Assembly: GCA_023260615.1 (NCBI GenBank) | Contig: JALQUY010000017.1 | Span: forward strand, 1 to 19,560 | Direction: 5' to 3' | Length of the DNA: 19,560 nt | Origin: Schleiferiaceae bacterium | Lineage (GTDB): Bacteria; Bacteroidota; Bacteroidia; Flavobacteriales; Schleiferiaceae | Part shown: piece by piece, positions 1-7,347 of the stretch | Position numbering within the stretch: the stretch's first letter is position 1 | How the letters are laid out: each line of letters begins with the position of its first letter | The notes under the pieces: generated by a model | What the model was told of the DNA's origin: nothing | The model's input: only the letters and a program-made list of their open reading frames with translations | The model's database searches: none | Position numbers and translations under genes: made by a program

Positions 1-311
1 GCGGGCAAAAAGACATCCTCGACCAGGGGGCCGGGTTGTCCGTCGATGTTGAAGCGAAAAGGACTGTCGGCGCCCTTGCCCAGGCTGATGCGGTCGATGG
101 AGATATTTTCGGCGCTGGGGTTGATGATTCGGACCGAACGCGTGCTACTTCCCACGGTGCTAAACACCGTATCCAAGTACACCGTATCCTGTGAAAAGCG
201 CAAGGCGACGCCCTGGTCGGTGACGAATTCATTGGGCTTGCACGAAGACGTGCCAAGTGCGATCCCCAAGAGGCTCGCAACGCCGAGAAGAAAAATGTGT
301 TTTGTTTTCAA
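1..311 (-). CDS. Lipoprotein of unknown function, N-terminal part (cut by window start)
   Basis: The minus strand carries an open frame from a TTG codon at 311 running off the window start, about 103 residues. It begins (M)KTKHIFLLGVASLLGIALG followed by TSSCKPNEF: a basic N-terminus, a hydrophobic core and a lipobox-like cysteine near residue 24. This indicates a type II signal peptide and a membrane-anchored lipoprotein. The mature part contains LRFSQDTVYLDTVFSTVGS and a segment about residues and hydrophilic strands (RIINPSAENISIDRISLGKG) that resembles a large Bacteroidota family of beta-rich surface lipoproteins usually left as hypothetical; that match is from memory. The only upstream ATG (314-316) is out of frame and meets a stop at once. 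The next upstream in-frame codons reach TAG at 336-338, so TTG is the best start. It is divergent from rpmE2. No function can be assigned. Confidence 0.72.
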   Translation of the reverse strand, partial: MKTKHIFLLGVASLLGIALGTSSCKPNEFVTDQGVALRFSQDTVYLDTVFSTVGSSTRSVRIINPSAENISIDRISLGKGADSPFRFNIDGQPGPLVEDVFLP

Positions 312-328
312 TTCATTCAGTACCTTTG
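302..328 (+). promoter_or_regulatory. Promoter of the rpmE2-lon-cmk operon
   Basis: TACCTTTG at 321-328 matches the Bacteroidota -7 element TAnnTTTG exactly. A TTG at 302-304 lies 16 bases upstream, slightly short for the -33 element of this promoter class. Transcription would start near 334-336, giving a leader of about 45 bases before the rpmE2 ATG at 382. The -33 part lies inside the first codons of the divergent lipoprotein gene (TTG start at 309-311), so the two genes share very little regulatory space. Confidence 0.6.
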
Positions 329-381
329 CCCCCCGCTAAAACGGAAGCCGGGCCAAATCTCGGTTTAAAAAACTACAAGCG

Positions 382-633
382 ATGAAAAACGAAATTCACC
401 CCAGCAACTACCGCATTTGTGCTTTCAAAGATATGAGCACGGGCGATGTAACCCTCATCCGCAGCTGCGCTTCTACGAAAGAAATGTTGGAGGTAGACGG
501 CAAGGAATACCCCTTGGTGAAGATGGAAGTTTCTTCCTATTCTCACCCATTCTACACGGGCAAGCAGAAATTGCTGGATACGGCAGGTCGTGTGGACAAG
601 TTCCGCAACCGCTACGCCAAGTTCTCCAAGTAA
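382..633 (+). CDS. rpmE2: 50S ribosomal protein L31, type B
   Basis: This 83-residue protein starts MKNEIHPSNYRICAFKDMS and ends RVDKFRNRYAKFSK, which is recognisable as bacterial L31. It lacks the CxxC/CxxxC zinc-binding cysteines of the zinc form (the single cysteines are at YRICAF and IRSCAS), and carries the TGKQKLLDTAGRVDKFRNRY tail, both typical of the zinc-independent type B form. L31 sits on the large subunit and bridges to the small subunit across the central protuberance. Length is normal for type B. It is the first gene after a TAnnTTTG promoter and lies 18 bases ahead of the GlmU-like gene. In many bacteria type B replaces zinc L31 under zinc limitation, but in Bacteroidota it is often the only copy; the window cannot tell which applies here. 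Confidence 0.95.
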   Translation: MKNEIHPSNYRICAFKDMSTGDVTLIRSCASTKEMLEVDGKEYPLVKMEVSSYSHPFYTGKQKLLDTAGRVDKFRNRYAKFSK

Positions 634-651
634 TTGGCCTAACTTCGGGTC

Positions 652-1806
652 ATGGACTTGGTTTTCCACGACGGACCCGAATTTGCTACGCTTAAACCGC
701 TCACCTGGACGCGTCCAGTCGCGGATTTGCGGATTGGCATTTTAACGATAGCTGAAAAGTGGTCACGCCGTTTGGCGTCGACCACTTTTTCTTTTTCTAC
801 CCAGCCGCATCTGCAGGCGAAGTTCCCAGAACAGCCGGGCGACCTGCACCTCCGTGGGGGCTTGCTGCCCAACGCAGAATTGCTAGCCGCGGTGCACGCC
901 TTGCTGCCGGGCCAAAAGCTGGTGGCCGGCGATCAGTGGCTCGCCCACCGAAACGGCGATGCGGCCGTGGCCTACACGGGTGACTACCACCTGCTGCAGT
1001 ACCCCGAACAGATCTTTGCGTGGAACGGTCGCGAGCTCGAAGCAGACTACGACTTGCTCACCGCCGGCCGAAGCTCCCAACCCATTTCTAGCACCAACAC
1101 GGTGCTCGGCGACCGCATTTTCCTAGAACCCGGGGCCAAGGTGGAAGCCTCCATTCTGAACGCCACGACGGGTCCCATTTACTTGGCCGCTGATTCCGAA
1201 ATCATGGAGGGCAGCATCGTTCGAGGCGGATTGGCCCTAGGCGAACACAGCCAGCTCAAATTGGGCAGTAAGATCTACGGCCCCACCACCATCGGCCCCC
1301 ATTCCAAGGTGGGCGGCGAGGTGAACAACGCCGTGATTTGGGGCTACAGCAACAAGGGCCACGACGGTTTCTTGGGCAACGCCGTGCTGGGCCAGTGGTG
1401 CAATATTGGGGCGGACAGCAACAACTCCAATTTGAAGAACAACTACGACGAGGTCAAGCGCTGGTCCTACGTCACTAAGCGCTTTGAGCGCACCGGCATG
1501 CAGTTTTGTGGCCTCATCATGGGCGACCACAGCAAATGCGGCATCAACACCATGTTCAATACGGGCACGGTGGTGGGCGTGAATTGCAACATCTATGGCG
1601 CGGGATTCCCACGCAATTTTGTGGCGGACTTCACCTGGGGAGGGCCGCAAGGCACCATGGAATACACCTTGCCCAAAGCGCTTGCCACGGCTGCGCGGGT
1701 GATGGAGCGCCGCGGTATCGCCTTAGATGCCGTGGAATCGGACATCTTGTCAGCCATTTTTGACCAAACGGCAGAATTCCGGGGTGGCACGGCTCTTGCC
1801 GAATAA
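652..1806 (+). CDS. GlmU-like nucleotidyltransferase/acyltransferase (Bacteroidota family)
   Basis: The 384-residue protein belongs to the GlmU-like family of Bacteroidota annotated as UDP-N-acetylglucosamine diphosphorylase/glucosamine-1-phosphate N-acetyltransferase. The N-terminal part holds the family motif TRPVADLRIGILT (about residues 20-32). From about residue 150 to 340 there are repeated hexapeptide-like turns (VLGDRIFLEPGAKV, AADSEIMEGSIV, TTIGPHSKVGGEV) forming a left-handed beta helix, with the highly conserved block around KGHDGFLGNAVLGQWCNIGA (residues 235-254). The expected role is making UDP-GlcNAc for peptidoglycan and lipopolysaccharide, acting on sugar phosphates in the cytoplasm; the exact substrate is inferred, since the uridyltransferase half is short and lacks the classical GlmU N-terminus. 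It starts 18 bases after rpmE2 and ends 8 bases before lon. Its codons 35-49 contain a strong terminator-like hairpin, listed separately. A box one base off consensus (TAACTTCG, 640-647) ends four bases before the ATG. Confidence 0.88.
   Translation: MDLVFHDGPEFATLKPLTWTRPVADLRIGILTIAEKWSRRLASTTFSFSTQPHLQAKFPEQPGDLHLRGGLLPNAELLAAVHALLPGQKLVAGDQWLAHRNGDAAVAYTGDYHLLQYPEQIFAWNGRELEADYDLLTAGRSSQPISSTNTVLGDRIFLEPGAKVEASILNATTGPIYLAADSEIMEGSIVRGGLALGEHSQLKLGSKIYGPTTIGPHSKVGGEVNNAVIWGYSNKGHDGFLGNAVLGQWCNIGADSNNSNLKNNYDEVKRWSYVTKRFERTGMQFCGLIMGDHSKCGINTMFNTGTVVGVNCNIYGAGFPRNFVADFTWGGPQGTMEYTLPKALATAARVMERRGIALDAVESDILSAIFDQTAEFRGGTALAE
755..798 (+). terminator. Intrinsic-terminator hairpin inside the GlmU-like gene
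   Basis: AAAAGTGGTC (755-764) pairs perfectly with GACCACTTTT (780-789), and ACGCC (765-769) with GGCGT (774-778), around a GTTT loop with one bulged C at 779. This makes 15 base pairs. The T-rich tract TTTTTCTTTTTCT follows (786-798). By form this is a strong Rho-independent terminator on the plus strand, 121 bases after the rpmE2 stop codon. It lies in codons 35-49 of the following gene, so it may act as a partial terminator or a translation-sensitive attenuator. It could still be a coding accident. Confidence 0.55.
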
Positions 1807-1814
1807 GACCCACC

Positions 1815-4250
1815 ATGGAAAGGCCTTCATTCTCGCTCCTCTCGGAGGACACCGACTTCATTCCCCTCATCACCAACGAGGAAGACAATAGCATCCCCGA
1901 AAGCGATCTGCTCGAGGACATTGCCCTGTTGCCCCTGCGCAACACCGTGCAGTTCCCCGGCGTGGTTTCGCCCATTACGGCGGGCCGCGATAAGAGCATC
2001 AAGCTGGTGCAGGACGCTCAGAAGGGGAAAAAGCTCTTTGGGGTTGTAGCCCAGAAAAATCCGGACACCGAGGAACCAGGGGCGGAAGACCTGCACCGGG
2101 TAGGCACCCTCGTGCAGATGGTGAAGTCCTTCCGCATGCCCGATGGCAACATTACCGCCATTTTGCAGGGCAAGCGCCGCTTCCGCATCGTGGAGGTGAC
2201 GTCAACGGAACCCTACTTGCGAGCGAAGGTGGAATACCTTTCGGACGAAAAATTGCCCGAGGACACCGAGTTTAAAGCCTTGATTCAGCACATTCGGGAA
2301 ATGGCCTTGGACATCATCCAAGATTCGCCCAACATCCCCACGGAGGCGCAGATCGCCGTGAAGAACATTGAATCGGACACCTTCCTGATTCACTTCATTG
2401 CCAGCAACATGAGCTTGGACGTGGAGAAGAAGCAGGCCATTTTGGAGGAAGAAGACCTCAAGAAGCGCACCAATGCCGTGCTCAAGCATTTGAGCTACGA
2501 GAAGCATTTGCTCGAGGTGAAGAACGACATTGCGAACCGCGTTCGGACCGAATTTGACCAGCAGCAACGCGAGTACTTCCTGCAGCAGCAGATGAAGACC
2601 ATCCAAGAAGAGCTCGGTGGGGTAAGCAACGAGGCGGAGCTGGAGGCCATGCGGGAGCGCGCTGCCAAGAAAGCCTGGTCCGCTGAAGCCGCGGAGCAGT
2701 TCAAAAAGGAGCTTCAGCGCCTTCAACGCATGAATCCGCAAGTGCCCGACTACGGCATTCAGCGCAACTATTTGGAACTCATGCTGGATTTGCCCTGGGA
2801 CAACGTCTCCACGGAGCCCATCAAGCTTCCGAAAGCGCGCCGCATCCTCGATCGCGACCACTTTGGTTTGGAAAAGGTGAAGGAGCGCTTGCTCGAGCAC
2901 TTGGCGGTCTTGCAGCTTAAGGGCGATATGAAGAGCCCCATCCTCTGTCTCTACGGGCCTCCCGGGGTTGGTAAGACCTCGCTGGGCAAGTCGGTAGCGG
3001 AGGCTTTGGGCCGTGAATACGTCCGAATGTCCCTCGGCGGCCTGCGCGACGAATCCGAAATTCGCGGCCACCGAAAAACCTACATCGGCGCCATGCCGGG
3101 GCGCATCTTGCAGCTCTTAAAAAAGGCAGGCACGTCCAACCCCGTCTTTGTCCTCGACGAAATTGATAAACTCGGCATGGGCCTGCAGGGGGATCCCTCC
3201 AGCGCCTTGCTCGAAGTACTGGATCCCGAGCAGAACAAGACGTTTTACGACAATTTCTTGGAGATGGGCTACGACCTCTCCAAGGTCCTTTTTATCGCTA
3301 CAGCCAACAACATTGCCGCCGTGCAACCCGCCTTGCGCGACCGCATGGAGCTCATAGAAGTCAATGGCTACACGGTGGAGGAAAAGGAGCAAATCGCCAA
3401 GAAGTACTTGCTCCCCAAGCAGTTGGAGGAGCATGGCTTGGGCAAGGACGCCTTGAGCTTGACCAAGGCGCAGCTGACCTACGTCATTGACCGCCACACG
3501 CGCGAGTCCGGCGTTCGAACGCTCGACCGCCTCATGGCCAAGTTGGCGCGTAAAGCCGCTCTGGCTTCTGCGGAAGGCGAAGATTTTTCGGCGGACCTCG
3601 CTCAGGAGACCTTGGAGACCTGGTTGGGTACGCCCCGCTTTGACCGCGATCGCTACCAGGGCAACGAAGTAGCCGGCGTGGTTACGGGCCTTGCCTGGAC
3701 TCCGGTAGGCGGTGACATTCTCTTCATTGAAACGACCATCGCCCCCGGGGCGGGCAAATTGAACATCACCGGGAATTTGGGGGATGTCATGAAAGAGTCC
3801 GCCACCATTGCCATGGCCTACCTCAAGGCCAACGCGGCCGCCTACGGCCTGTCGCCCGAGCTCTTCACCAAGTGGGACGTGCACATCCACGTGCCTGAAG
3901 GCGCCATCCCCAAGGACGGGCCTTCCGCCGGTATTGCGTTGTTGACCGCTTTGACGTCGCTGTTTACGCAGCGCAAGGTTAAGAAGGCCTTGGCCTTAAG
4001 CGGTGAGATTACGCTGCGTGGCAAAGTGCTGCCGGTCGGCGGGATTCGCGAAAAGATTTTGGCCGCGAAGCGCTCGGGCATCACCCACATTCTGCTCTGT
4101 GCGGACAACCGCAAGGACATCGATGAAATTCCCGCACGCTACCTCAAGGGCCTAAAAATCGACTATGTGACCGAAATGGCCGAGGTCATCGCGCTGGCCG
4201 TGACCCCTCAAAAGGTCAAGGATGCCAAGGATTTGCGTGCGAAGGCCTAA
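1815..4250 (+). CDS. lon: ATP-dependent protease Lon (endopeptidase La)
   Basis: Lon is a cytoplasmic hexameric AAA+ serine protease that degrades misfolded and regulatory proteins. The 811-residue protein has the full order of domains: an N-terminal substrate-binding domain (about 36-235, with LLPLRNTVQFPGVVSPI), a coiled-coil segment rich in Glu and Gln (about 235-310), an AAA+ module with Walker A GPPGVGKTS at 381-389 and Walker B VFVLDEID at 444-451, and a C-terminal protease domain with catalytic Ser704 in PKDGPSAG and Lys747 in VGGIREK. The Ser-Lys distance of 43 residues equals that in E. coli Lon. The extra acidic N-terminus of about 30 residues is common in Bacteroidota. It starts 8 bases after the GlmU-like gene and porQ follows after 9 bases. 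No separate promoter or heat-shock site is evident in front of it, so it probably relies on upstream promoters. Confidence 0.98.
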   Translation: MERPSFSLLSEDTDFIPLITNEEDNSIPESDLLEDIALLPLRNTVQFPGVVSPITAGRDKSIKLVQDAQKGKKLFGVVAQKNPDTEEPGAEDLHRVGTLVQMVKSFRMPDGNITAILQGKRRFRIVEVTSTEPYLRAKVEYLSDEKLPEDTEFKALIQHIREMALDIIQDSPNIPTEAQIAVKNIESDTFLIHFIASNMSLDVEKKQAILEEEDLKKRTNAVLKHLSYEKHLLEVKNDIANRVRTEFDQQQREYFLQQQMKTIQEELGGVSNEAELEAMRERAAKKAWSAEAAEQFKKELQRLQRMNPQVPDYGIQRNYLELMLDLPWDNVSTEPIKLPKARRILDRDHFGLEKVKERLLEHLAVLQLKGDMKSPILCLYGPPGVGKTSLGKSVAEALGREYVRMSLGGLRDESEIRGHRKTYIGAMPGRILQLLKKAGTSNPVFVLDEIDKLGMGLQGDPSSALLEVLDPEQNKTFYDNFLEMGYDLSKVLFIATANNIAAVQPALRDRMELIEVNGYTVEEKEQIAKKYLLPKQLEEHGLGKDALSLTKAQLTYVIDRHTRESGVRTLDRLMAKLARKAALASAEGEDFSADLAQETLETWLGTPRFDRDRYQGNEVAGVVTGLAWTPVGGDILFIETTIAPGAGKLNITGNLGDVMKESATIAMAYLKANAAAYGLSPELFTKWDVHIHVPEGAIPKDGPSAGIALLTALTSLFTQRKVKKALALSGEITLRGKVLPVGGIREKILAAKRSGITHILLCADNRKDIDEIPARYLKGLKIDYVTEMAEVIALAVTPQKVKDAKDLRAKA

Positions 4251-4259
4251 TTTCAAGGT

Positions 4260-5339
4260 GTGATTCGACGCTTCTTTGCGCTTTGGGCGTTTTGTGCTAC
4301 CGTCGCTGCCGTTGCGCAGCCGGCGAGTTACGCGTCTTTTTCCTCGCTGAGTCAGGGCGGTTCTGCCCGTCTCGTGGGCTTGGGCTGGGATGCCTTGGCG
4401 CATCCCGGGGATGTGAGTTTTTCGGCCTTCAATCCAGCCTTGTTGCGCAGGGAACACCGGGGCCAAATCGCACTTACTTCCCAAGCCTCTTTGGGCGGTT
4501 TGCGTGTGGGAGGTTTGAGCTATGGCCTTCCACTTCCTGCAGGGGCAGAGCGCCCCGAAGCGCCCCTCGCCCAATGGGATGCGCAACGCGGCTTGCATGG
4601 CTGGTCGGCGCCCTCCTGGACCGCAGCGGTGGGGGTGGACTACCTCCAAACCGGCTTTCTGGAAGAGCGCGACGCCGCAGGCGAACTGCTGGGCACCTTC
4701 CGCGCTCAAGAAGTGACGCCACGTGTGGCGGCCGCCGCCCACTGGAAGGGCTTTACGGCAGGACTGGGCACCAAGCTCGCCATGCTTACCTATGGTCCCT
4801 ACACGGCCCAGGCGTTGGCCCTGGATGCGGGATTGCTGTGGACCGTGGATTCGGGACGCACCTCGTTGGGCATCGTGGTCAAAAATGCAGGACGCAGCAT
4901 CGAATACTTTGCGGCGGAGCGCGAGGCCTTGCCTTTCGATGTGCAGGTCACAGTTTCCCAGAAATTGAAGCACGCACCTTTCCGGTGGAACTTGACCTAT
5001 ACGAATGTACAGCGCTGGGATCTGCGTTACCTCGATCCACAGTTGGTCACGAAAGATCCCTTGTCGGGCGAGATTACGGTACAAGAGATTTCAGTCTGGA
5101 ACAATGCCTTGCGCCATGTCCATCCGAGTGTAGAGGCGCAATTGGGCGGCCGAATTTTTGTCCAGGTTGGCTACGACGTTCGGCGCCAAATGGAAATGCG
5201 TTTGCCAACCCGGCGCAGCAATCCAGGTCTGAGTTTTGGGCTAAGTTTGCAGACCGCAAAAATGGCCTACCAATACGGATCGGCCGTGTACCATGTTGCG
5301 GGCCGACTGAACCAATTCACCCTGATACGACGCCTCTAA
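4260..5339 (+). CDS. porQ: Type IX secretion system protein PorQ
   Basis: The 359-residue protein starts at GTG 4260; the frame has a stop (lon TAA) nine bases upstream, so GTG is the only plausible start. Residues 1 to about 20 (MIRRFFALWAFCATVAAVAQ) form a signal peptide. The rest is a series of alternating aromatic/small-residue strands that fit an outer-membrane beta barrel, ending with the characteristic GLSFGLSLQTAKMAYQYGSA and a closing VYHVAGRLNQFTL. PorQ is needed for T9SS export of sorting-domain proteins; it is thought to act at the outer membrane or periplasm, but its exact role is not settled. It lies between lon and cmk, four bases before cmk, and a porQ-cmk pairing is known from other Bacteroidota. 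No internal promoter was seen. Identification rests on the C-terminal pattern and the neighbourhood. Confidence 0.85.
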   Translation: MIRRFFALWAFCATVAAVAQPASYASFSSLSQGGSARLVGLGWDALAHPGDVSFSAFNPALLRREHRGQIALTSQASLGGLRVGGLSYGLPLPAGAERPEAPLAQWDAQRGLHGWSAPSWTAAVGVDYLQTGFLEERDAAGELLGTFRAQEVTPRVAAAAHWKGFTAGLGTKLAMLTYGPYTAQALALDAGLLWTVDSGRTSLGIVVKNAGRSIEYFAAEREALPFDVQVTVSQKLKHAPFRWNLTYTNVQRWDLRYLDPQLVTKDPLSGEITVQEISVWNNALRHVHPSVEAQLGGRIFVQVGYDVRRQMEMRLPTRRSNPGLSFGLSLQTAKMAYQYGSAVYHVAGRLNQFTLIRRL

Positions 5340-5343
5340 GCTT

Positions 5344-6018
5344 ATGATCATTGCCATCGACGGATTTTCTTCCACAGGGAAGAGCACAGTTGCCAAGCGT
5401 TTGGCGCAGGCGCTGCACTTTATCTACGTGGACACGGGGGCGATGTACCGCATGGTAGCGCTAGTGGCCATTCGGCAGGGCTGGGTGCAGGATGGCTACC
5501 TCGATGAAGCGGCTTTGGTCAATCACTTGCCGACGATTTCATTGGATTTTCAACGCGGTCCGGAAGGGGAAAATCTGGCGGTCCTCAATGGCGAAGTGGT
5601 GGAAGCTGACATCCGAACGATGGAAGTCAACCGCATTGTGTCTCGCGTTTCCTCCATTCCGGCTGTGCGACGTCAATTGGTGGCCCAGCAGCAACGCATG
5701 GGACAAGGCCAAAGTTTGGTGATGGACGGGCGAGACATTGGCACGGTCGTCTTCCCCCATGCAGAGCTGAAGATTTTCATGACGGCAGATGCGGATATTC
5801 GAGCGGCGCGCCGTTTAGAAGAACTTCGCGCCAAGGGCGATGATACGGTGACACTGGCCGAAGTAAAAGGCAATCTGCTCCAGCGCGACGCACAGGATCA
5901 GGGCCGTCTAGACTCGCCGCTGCTGCAAGCGGAGGATGCCCGAATCCTGGACAATTCCCACATCAGCCCCGACGAAGTCTTCCAAGTCGCCTACGATTGG
6001 GCGAAGGAAGTCCAGTAA
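5344..6018 (+). CDS. cmk: (d)CMP kinase
   Basis: Cytidylate kinase phosphorylates CMP and dCMP with ATP to the diphosphates, recycling CMP from RNA turnover and from phospholipid synthesis. The 224-residue protein opens with MIIAIDGFSSTGKSTVAKRL; the P-loop is GFSSTGKST at residues 7-15, the variant usual in Bacteroidota. The CMP-binding signature YVDTGAMYRMVAL follows at about residues 29-41, and MDGRDIGTVVFP near the middle is the second family signature. LQRDAQDQGRLDSPL matches the lid and arginine region. Length is normal. It is the last gene of the plus-strand operon and ends 13 bases before the convergent psd stop. No convincing terminator was seen in that gap; a weak four-base stem with a TTTTT run is all it offers. 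CdsA and Psd, encoded next door, belong to the pathway that releases CMP, which may be chance proximity. Confidence 0.97.
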   Translation: MIIAIDGFSSTGKSTVAKRLAQALHFIYVDTGAMYRMVALVAIRQGWVQDGYLDEAALVNHLPTISLDFQRGPEGENLAVLNGEVVEADIRTMEVNRIVSRVSSIPAVRRQLVAQQQRMGQGQSLVMDGRDIGTVVFPHAELKIFMTADADIRAARRLEELRAKGDDTVTLAEVKGNLLQRDAQDQGRLDSPLLQAEDARILDNSHISPDEVFQVAYDWAKEVQ

Positions 6019-6031
6019 TCGCTTTTTCTGC

Positions 6032-6694
6032 TTAGTTGCGAGCGGGAATGCGCGCGATAAGGGTTTCACCCCCCTTGGGCTTGTCGCCAATCTTCGTGAT
6101 GATTTCAGCGTCCAAGGGCAAGTAAATGTCCATGCGTGAACCAAACTTGATAAAGCCGAATTCATCGCCCGCCTTGTACTCTTGTCCCGGCTGGCTGTAG
6201 AGGCAAATGCGGCGCGCTAGGGCACCCGCAATTTGGCGGAAGAGCACAGGACCCGTACTGGGGTGGTCGACGACTACGGTGCTTCGTTCGTTTTCCGTGG
6301 AGCTTTTGGGGTGCCAAGCCACGAGGTACTTCCCGGGGTGGTATTTGGCGTAGGTCACCTTTCCAGAGACAGGGACGCGGTTCACGTGCACATTCAAGGG
6401 CGACATGAAGATGGAGATCATCTTGCGCTGGTCCTTGAAGCATTCAGATTCATGTACTTCTTCAATCAAAACCACATTGCCATCCACCGGTGCAATGACA
6501 TCGCCAGGCTGGGCGACAGTCGTACGCGGGGGATTGCGGAAGAACTGGAGGACTAGAACATAAAGAACTAATGCCAGCACCAAGTACGCCTGGGTCAGCC
6601 ATTCGATTTGGACCCACTGGTCCAATGCGATGTAGGGAATGCCCAATACCAGAAGGGCGACAAAAAGAGACTGGTAACCTTCGCGGTGTATCAT
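6032..6694 (-). CDS. psd: Phosphatidylserine decarboxylase (short, archaeal-type form)
   Basis: Psd converts phosphatidylserine to phosphatidylethanolamine at the inner membrane. The 220-residue proenzyme has two N-terminal hydrophobic segments (about residues 9-26 and 33-51), then RNPPRTTVAQPGDVIAPVDG and the conserved FMSPLNVHVNRVPVSGKV. It ends with GFIKFGSRMDIYLPL. In this protein class the chain cleaves itself between Gly185 and Ser186 of the FGSR motif, and the serine becomes the pyruvoyl cofactor; the motif is intact. Larger gamma-proteobacterial Psd enzymes use LGST instead. The start overlaps the cdsA stop by four bases (ATGA), so translation is probably coupled, and the two genes encode steps of the same phospholipid pathway. 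It is the last gene of the rsfS-ftsH operon. The product lacks the longer N-terminal domain, as expected for this form. Confidence 0.95.
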   Translation of the reverse strand: MIHREGYQSLFVALLVLGIPYIALDQWVQIEWLTQAYLVLALVLYVLVLQFFRNPPRTTVAQPGDVIAPVDGNVVLIEEVHESECFKDQRKMISIFMSPLNVHVNRVPVSGKVTYAKYHPGKYLVAWHPKSSTENERSTVVVDHPSTGPVLFRQIAGALARRICLYSQPGQEYKAGDEFGFIKFGSRMDIYLPLDAEIITKIGDKPKGGETLIARIPARN

Positions 6695-7347
6695 GCGACA
6701 AGGATCATGGATTGAAGGAGCGCCACAACGATGACGCTCAGGAGAAAACTGTCAAAACGGTCTAGGAACCCGCCGTGGCCCGGCAGGAAAACACCCGAGT
6801 CCTTCACCTCGGCTAAGCGTTTAAACTTGGAGCCAATCAGATCGCCCACGGGCGCCGTCAGGGTGATGACCAAGGGGAGGAGCCAGGCATAGCGGGGCCA
6901 TGTCTCGGGTTGCGTGAAGCTGGAAATGGGGCCATCCATTTTAACCAAGTAGGCGGCGCCCAGCAAAAGCGTAAACAAACCGCCTGAAATAGCGCCTTCC
7001 CATGTTTTCTTGGGAGAGAGCGTAGGGGCAAAGGGGGTTCGGCCCAGCAAGCGTCCGCCAACATAGGCCATGGAGTCGCTGATCCAAATCAGCAAAAAAA
7101 TGGAAAAGAGAATGAAGCCGGCCGTTTCGCCCCAGGTATCGATGAGGCTCCAAGTGGACCAGCCCGCTAGTCCGGCGTATCCAAAGCCTGCGAGTTTTTG
7201 CGGGGCGCTCAATCGCTCCATTTGGAGGATTTCCCAGGCAACCCCAAGTAGGGGGAGGGCCAAGAGAAAAGGCGACCAGGGTCGGCCATTGCAGATCCAG
7301 AAGATTGCCAGGGCGTACACGGCGCCCCAGAGGCTGCGCTGCATCAT
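6691..7347 (-). CDS. cdsA: Phosphatidate cytidylyltransferase
   Basis: CdsA makes CDP-diacylglycerol from phosphatidic acid and CTP in the inner membrane, the branch point of phospholipid synthesis. The protein has several hydrophobic segments, the cytidylyltransferase block WISDSMAYVGGRLLGRTPFA followed by LSPKKTWEGAISGG, and the C-terminal family signature at residues 173-199 (SKFKR, VKDSGVFLPGHGG, DRFDS). At 218 residues it is shorter than the 260-280 typical of the family; the shortening seems to lie in the N-terminal membrane half, since the catalytic half is complete. Its start overlaps the upstream LUD gene by four bases and its stop overlaps psd by four, which suggests a tightly coupled LUD-cdsA-psd set. 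Confidence 0.95.
   Translation of the reverse strand: MMQRSLWGAVYALAIFWICNGRPWSPFLLALPLLGVAWEILQMERLSAPQKLAGFGYAGLAGWSTWSLIDTWGETAGFILFSIFLLIWISDSMAYVGGRLLGRTPFAPTLSPKKTWEGAISGGLFTLLLGAAYLVKMDGPISSFTQPETWPRYAWLLPLVITLTAPVGDLIGSKFKRLAEVKDSGVFLPGHGGFLDRFDSFLLSVIVVALLQSMILVA

Noticed and set aside
2202..3890. Long minus-strand open frames (289 and 257 residues) opposite lon
   Set aside because: They are shadows of a complete and conserved lon gene; composition is leucine/glycine/valine-rich without motifs.
4283..5347. 354-residue plus-strand frame overlapping porQ in another phase
   Set aside because: The porQ frame has a signal peptide and family C-terminus; this one is rich in Arg, Cys and Gly and shows no fold signature.
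6019..6031. Possible bidirectional terminator between cmk and psd
   Set aside because: Only a four-base stem with a long loop can be drawn around the TTTTT run; too weak to list.
7078..7097. GCTGAT/ATCAGC hairpin next to a run of seven A's in cdsA
   Set aside because: On either strand the T tract is on the wrong side or missing, so it cannot be an intrinsic terminator.
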